A DNA stretch of 17,281 bases from Ferruginibacter sp. (GTDB lineage: Bacteria; Bacteroidota; Bacteroidia; Chitinophagales; Chitinophagaceae), in assembly GCA_030831725.1 (NCBI GenBank), contig JAURKN010000143.1:1-17281 (forward strand). The letters are read 5' to 3'. The notes below the pieces were generated by a model. It was not told the DNA's origin, searched no databases, and worked only from the letters and a program-made list of their open reading frames with translations. The stretch's first letter is position 1. The number at the start of each line of letters is the position of its first letter. Of the stretch, positions 14,311 to 17,281 are shown piece after piece. Made by a program: the position numbers and the translations under genes.

Positions 14311-14838
14311 ATGTTGCTTGACGTCTGCTGCTTCTTGTTTTTGGTCCTTGCATTATACAAGGGCGTAACCCGAGGTTTCATCAGAGCCCTGCTCTCCTTG
14401 GCCGCATTCTTCATTGGATGGATCATGGCCAATCTATTTGCGGGTAAAGTGTCGACATACCTGCAAAACCATGGTATGTCGGAAAACAAATGGTTACCGC
14501 TGCTTTCTTTTGTTGTGGTGCTGATTGCGACGTTCATCGGTATACATCTTTTGGGTAAAGCACTGGACAAGATCACGGAGATGATGATGATGGGATGGCT
14601 CAACAAACTGGCTGGAGTGATATTGTATGTTTTTTTATATCTCCTGCTTTTGAGCTCCCTTGTCTATTTCGTAGAAAAAATTCATCTGTTGGAAAAAAAG
14701 GACGTGGAAAAATCAGTTTCCTATCCCTATTTGAGTGATTGGGCCCCGGTCATACTCGAAAAAACAGGAGAATTCATACCCTATCTGAAAGAATTACCAA
14801 AACAGTTGAATCCCGAAGTGAACAAGAAAGCCAACTGA
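14311..14838 (+). CDS. CvpA family membrane protein
   Basis: The 175-residue product resembles CvpA, an inner-membrane protein named for colicin V production in E. coli and probably involved in envelope homeostasis. Four hydrophobic segments are visible: about 1-17, 27-46, 65-85 and 101-121. The first pair surrounds YKGVTRGFIRAL (16-27), the usual CvpA motif of a basic G-rich turn followed by a helix. The C-terminal 50 residues are soluble and charged (SYPYLSDWAPVILEKTGEFI). It is the third gene of the likely gldC-yqeY-cvpA operon, 18 bases after the YqeY-like gene. The alpha/beta hydrolase gene follows after 80 bases and has its own candidate promoter. Confidence 0.87.
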   Translation: MLLDVCCFLFLVLALYKGVTRGFIRALLSLAAFFIGWIMANLFAGKVSTYLQNHGMSENKWLPLLSFVVVLIATFIGIHLLGKALDKITEMMMMGWLNKLAGVILYVFLYLLLLSSLVYFVEKIHLLEKKDVEKSVSYPYLSDWAPVILEKTGEFIPYLKELPKQLNPEVNKKAN

Positions 14839-14850
14839 ACAAAGCAATTT

Positions 14851-14880
14851 TTGATGTATTGGGCATTTTGATTAATTTTA
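14851..14880 (+). promoter_or_regulatory. Candidate promoter for the alpha/beta hydrolase gene
   Basis: TTG (14851-14853, within TTTTTG) is followed after 19 bases by TAATTTTA (14873-14880), a 7/8 match to TAnnTTTG in which the final G is A. It sits 38 bases before the ATG at 14919. It also lies inside the longer open frame that begins at 14739, which supports the later start. Confidence 0.45.
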
Positions 14881-14918
14881 ACCAATTGGGTAAAACCATT
14901 ATTAAACGGGTAAAGGGA

Positions 14919-15695
14919 ATGAACTATCAGATCAAAGAAGACGGAAAATTCAAATACATTGAAGAAGGACAAGGTGAGTTACTCATGCTCCTGCACGGAT
15001 TGTTTGGCGCCCTGAGCAATTTCAAAGACCTTATCGAACATTTCAAAACAACCCATAAAGTGGTTGTTCCTATGCTTCCTTTGCTGGATATGGACCTGCT
15101 TAACACATCCGTAAGCGGTCTTCAAAAATTCGTTCACAAGTTCATCGAGCAGCGCGGATATAAAAACATCCACCTCATGGGGAATTCGCTGGGTGGACAC
15201 GTAGCATTGGTTCATGTTTTGAAAAAACCGGAGAATATACGCTCCCTGATTCTCACCGGCAGTTCAGGACTTTTTGAAAACGGAATGGGTGATTCTTATC
15301 CTAAACGTGGCGACAGGGAATATATCAAAAACAAAACGGCACTTACTTTCTACGATCCTGCTATGGCAACAGACGAATTGGTGGATGAGGTTTTCGAAAT
15401 CACCAATAACAGACTGAAAGTCATCAAGATCATCGCATTGGCCAAAAGTGCTATCAGAAACAATCTGGGAGAAGAACTCAATCAAATCAAAATACCGACC
15501 TGCCTGATTTGGGGCAACAACGATACCATCACACCGCCATTTGTGGGAGAGGAATTTCACAAGCTTATACCCAACAGCGAGCTTCATTTCATCGACAAAT
15601 GCGGACATGCGCCTATGATGGAGGTACCTGTGGAATTCAACAAAATCCTCACTGGTTTTTTGGAAAAAGTGGCATTGCCAAAAGAAATGGCTTAA
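14919..15695 (+). CDS. Alpha/beta hydrolase
   Basis: The 258-residue product is a serine hydrolase of the alpha/beta fold. It has the oxyanion segment LLHGLFG (24-30), the nucleophile elbow GNSLGG with Ser90, a lid region (about 125-190) with GDREYIKNKT and FYDPAM, the acid WGNNDTITPP with Asp202, and the histidine CGHAPMMEVP with His230. The triad is intact, so the enzyme is probably active as an esterase, lipase or C-C hydrolase; the substrate is not readable. There is no signal peptide, so it is cytoplasmic. A longer frame from 14739 overlaps cvpA, but its extra residues do not look like hydrolase sequence, and the ATG at 14919 follows AAAGGG and a candidate promoter. The CBS gene follows after 47 bases. 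Confidence 0.92.
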   Translation: MNYQIKEDGKFKYIEEGQGELLMLLHGLFGALSNFKDLIEHFKTTHKVVVPMLPLLDMDLLNTSVSGLQKFVHKFIEQRGYKNIHLMGNSLGGHVALVHVLKKPENIRSLILTGSSGLFENGMGDSYPKRGDREYIKNKTALTFYDPAMATDELVDEVFEITNNRLKVIKIIALAKSAIRNNLGEELNQIKIPTCLIWGNNDTITPPFVGEEFHKLIPNSELHFIDKCGHAPMMEVPVEFNKILTGFLEKVALPKEMA

Positions 15696-15742
15696 GAAAA
15701 ACATGAGGAGGCCGAAGGTCGAATCATACAAATCAGGGAAAC

Positions 15743-16405
15743 ATGCTTACTGCGCAATTGGTCAATCCAAACATACCTCAGCTTCAACCCGAAGATTCTG
15801 TAGCCAAAGCAAAACAGCTCATCAACGATTTCAAACTGACCCATCTGCCCGTGGTTGACAATAAGAAATTCCTTGGGCTAATCAGTGAAGAAGACATCAT
15901 GGATATTTCAGAAGATAAAGCCACCATCGGCATGATCAGTGATCAGCTGTTCATGGCCTTTCTGCCTGAAGACGTTCACTTTCTCAATGCACTTCATTAC
16001 TGTAATCAGTATGAAACCAATATTGTACCGGTCATCAACCGCGACGCCACTTTCAACGGCGCGATCACCTCGCAAAATCTATTGAAAGCCATCGGTGATT
16101 TTTCCGGAGCCAACGAAATCGGAGGACTCATCATTCTGGAGCTTCAACCTGTTCATTTTTCCATATCCGAAATCAGTAGAATTGTTGAAAGCAACAACGC
16201 AACTGTTCTTCATCTCAACACAATCACAGATCCCACAACCGGACTGATGATGGTTACGTTACACCTCAACAAAAGGGAAATAGATGCTGTTGTTTCCACT
16301 TTCGAACGTTTTGAATACCGTGTGGTTCACCATTTCGGTGCAGATCGCATAGAAAACAAAACCGACATGCATTACCGAAACCTCATGAATTATCTCGACC
16401 TCTGA
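15743..16405 (+). CDS. CBS-domain pair with ACT-like C-terminus
   Basis: The 220-residue product begins with a CBS pair: the first repeat contains LQPEDSVAKAKQLINDFKLT and LPVVDNKKFLGLISEEDI (35-52), and the second contains FLPEDVHFLNALHYCNQYET and VPVINRDATFNGAITSQNLL (95-114). Residues about 126-200 look like an ACT domain, with GGLIILELQPVHFSISEISR (127-146) and a final FERFEYRVVHHF. CBS pairs usually bind adenine nucleotides and ACT domains small ligands, so this is probably a cytoplasmic sensor or regulator. Its target is unknown; no enzyme or channel domain is attached. Similar proteins in Bacteroidota are often found close to an alpha/beta hydrolase, as here. The outer-membrane protein gene follows after 25 bases. 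Confidence 0.87.
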   Translation: MLTAQLVNPNIPQLQPEDSVAKAKQLINDFKLTHLPVVDNKKFLGLISEEDIMDISEDKATIGMISDQLFMAFLPEDVHFLNALHYCNQYETNIVPVINRDATFNGAITSQNLLKAIGDFSGANEIGGLIILELQPVHFSISEISRIVESNNATVLHLNTITDPTTGLMMVTLHLNKREIDAVVSTFERFEYRVVHHFGADRIENKTDMHYRNLMNYLDL

Positions 16406-16430
16406 TAGCATCAAAAAATTTGTTCGGTTA

Positions 16431-17281
16431 ATGAAACATGCGACACATATCTTATTGTTTTTCGGATTGATGTTGCAGGTGCTTTTTACGTTCGGTCAGT
16501 TATCAGACTCGATAGAAATTCCTTCAAGTCCTACAGGTTATTTCAGATTGAATAACATCATCATCGTAGGAAACAAAAAGACCAAGCCCTATATCATCAC
16601 CCGTGAGATAAAAGTGAAGCCGGGCGATTCGATACCAACTTCCAAATTATACGAAACCATAGCATCCTGCAAGGAATTGATTTATAACACAAACCTGTTC
16701 AATACGGTTAAGATTGTTCCTATTCTCAACAGCGCATACGACATGGACTTCAGGGTTGAGGTAGTCGAAAGATGGTACATCTATCCAAGTCCACAATTCA
16801 AGCTCATTGACAGAAATTTCAATGAATGGTGGAAAATCTATAACCATGACCTTGAAAGAGTGATTTACGGTGTAAAATTCTCACACTATAACCTTTCAGG
16901 AAGAAATGACGGACTCAATCTGTATTGGTTGAATGGTTATGCCAGAAACTACACAATCGGTTATACCCTTCCCTATGTCAATAAAAAAATGACGAGGGGA
17001 TTGTCATTCTCAACAAGCTATGTTCAAAGCAGAGAGTTTCCCTATAAAACAACCAATGACAACAAGTTGCTACAATTCAAGAATGACAGGTTCTCCAGAA
17101 CTGCTTTTTCTTTTTCAGGCGCCCTAAGAATCCGGAACAATTATTACACAAGGAGTTCCATCGGAGCACAATTGAATTATATAAAGGTGTCTGATAGCAT
17201 CATCCAGTCCAAATACAATCCGAATTATTTTGGAATGAATCAATCATCTGTCTGGTTCAGCGACATATTCTATTCCCATCA
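16431..17281 (+). CDS. POTRA-containing Omp85-like outer-membrane protein, N-terminal part (cut by window edge)
   Basis: Translation from the ATG at 16431 stays open to the right edge, giving 283 residues and no stop. It begins with a signal peptide, MKHATHILLFFGLMLQVLFT, probably cleaved near FGQ (21-23). A POTRA-like domain (about 38-115) follows: FRLNNIIIVGNKKTKPYIIT, then IKVKPGDSIP and LFNTVKIVPIL, ending DFRVEVVERWYIYP. From about residue 145, alternating aromatic and polar strands (KFSHYNLSGRNDGLNLYW, YTIGYTLPYVNKKMTRGLSF) resemble the barrel of BamA/TamA relatives. Only one POTRA is visible before the barrel, unlike the several of true BamA, so it is probably a TamA- or BamA-like paralogue. 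Its substrate is unknown. The gene starts 25 bases after the CBS gene. Confidence 0.82.
   Translation, partial: MKHATHILLFFGLMLQVLFTFGQLSDSIEIPSSPTGYFRLNNIIIVGNKKTKPYIITREIKVKPGDSIPTSKLYETIASCKELIYNTNLFNTVKIVPILNSAYDMDFRVEVVERWYIYPSPQFKLIDRNFNEWWKIYNHDLERVIYGVKFSHYNLSGRNDGLNLYWLNGYARNYTIGYTLPYVNKKMTRGLSFSTSYVQSREFPYKTTNDNKLLQFKNDRFSRTAFSFSGALRIRNNYYTRSSIGAQLNYIKVSDSIIQSKYNPNYFGMNQSSVWFSDIFYSH

Noticed and set aside
14007..14606. 199-codon minus-strand open frame opposite the YqeY-like gene and cvpA
   Set aside because: Antisense to two recognised genes, with Ser/Ile-rich low-complexity translation and no start context.

Overview
The window looks like chromosomal DNA of a member of the Bacteroidota; the sequence alone does not fix the genus. 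The evidence is the gene content: gldC, a DUF4290 protein, a Bacteroidota-type MurA with Asp in place of the catalytic Cys, a CBS-pair/ACT-like protein, a gcvH-vanZ pair, and an MreB ending in the tail usual for the phylum. The promoters agree with this: several intergenic gaps carry the -7 element TAnnTTTG, some with TTG about 19-20 bases upstream, and strong Shine-Dalgarno sequences are mostly absent. Coding density is high, no gap exceeds about 150 bases, and I see no tRNA, rRNA, CRISPR array, insertion sequence or phage gene. This is core chromosome rather than an accessory island.

Layout. Minus strand, positions 1-2520: the first codons of mreC, then mreB (cell shape) and purD (purine synthesis). 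Plus strand, 2689-4359: a proton-coupled oligopeptide (POT) transporter. It converges on a minus-strand pair, serS and a small mono-haem cytochrome c lipoprotein, and a strong bidirectional hairpin terminator lies between them. From 6187 to the right edge every gene is on the plus strand: a small conserved hypothetical protein; a secreted cyclophilin; gcvH-vanZ; a DUF4290 protein with an RGG-like tail; murA; gmk; a CNNM/CBS/CorC membrane protein; a degenerate GT-B glycosyltransferase-like protein; gldC-yqeY-cvpA; an alpha/beta hydrolase; a CBS/ACT-like protein; and the start of an Omp85-like outer-membrane protein cut by the window end.

How the genes fit together. Most products are housekeeping: cell wall and shape (MreB/C, MurA), nucleotides (PurD, Gmk), translation (SerS, the YqeY-like protein), one-carbon metabolism (GcvH) and the envelope (cyclophilin, CvpA, Omp85-like protein). 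I found no evidence for a new multi-gene system. The points most worth a second look are the glycosyltransferase-like protein that seems to have lost its catalytic glutamates, two genes whose -7 element lies exactly 12 bases before the ATG (candidate leaderless transcripts), the RGG-like tail on the DUF4290 protein, and the Cys-to-Asp change in MurA.
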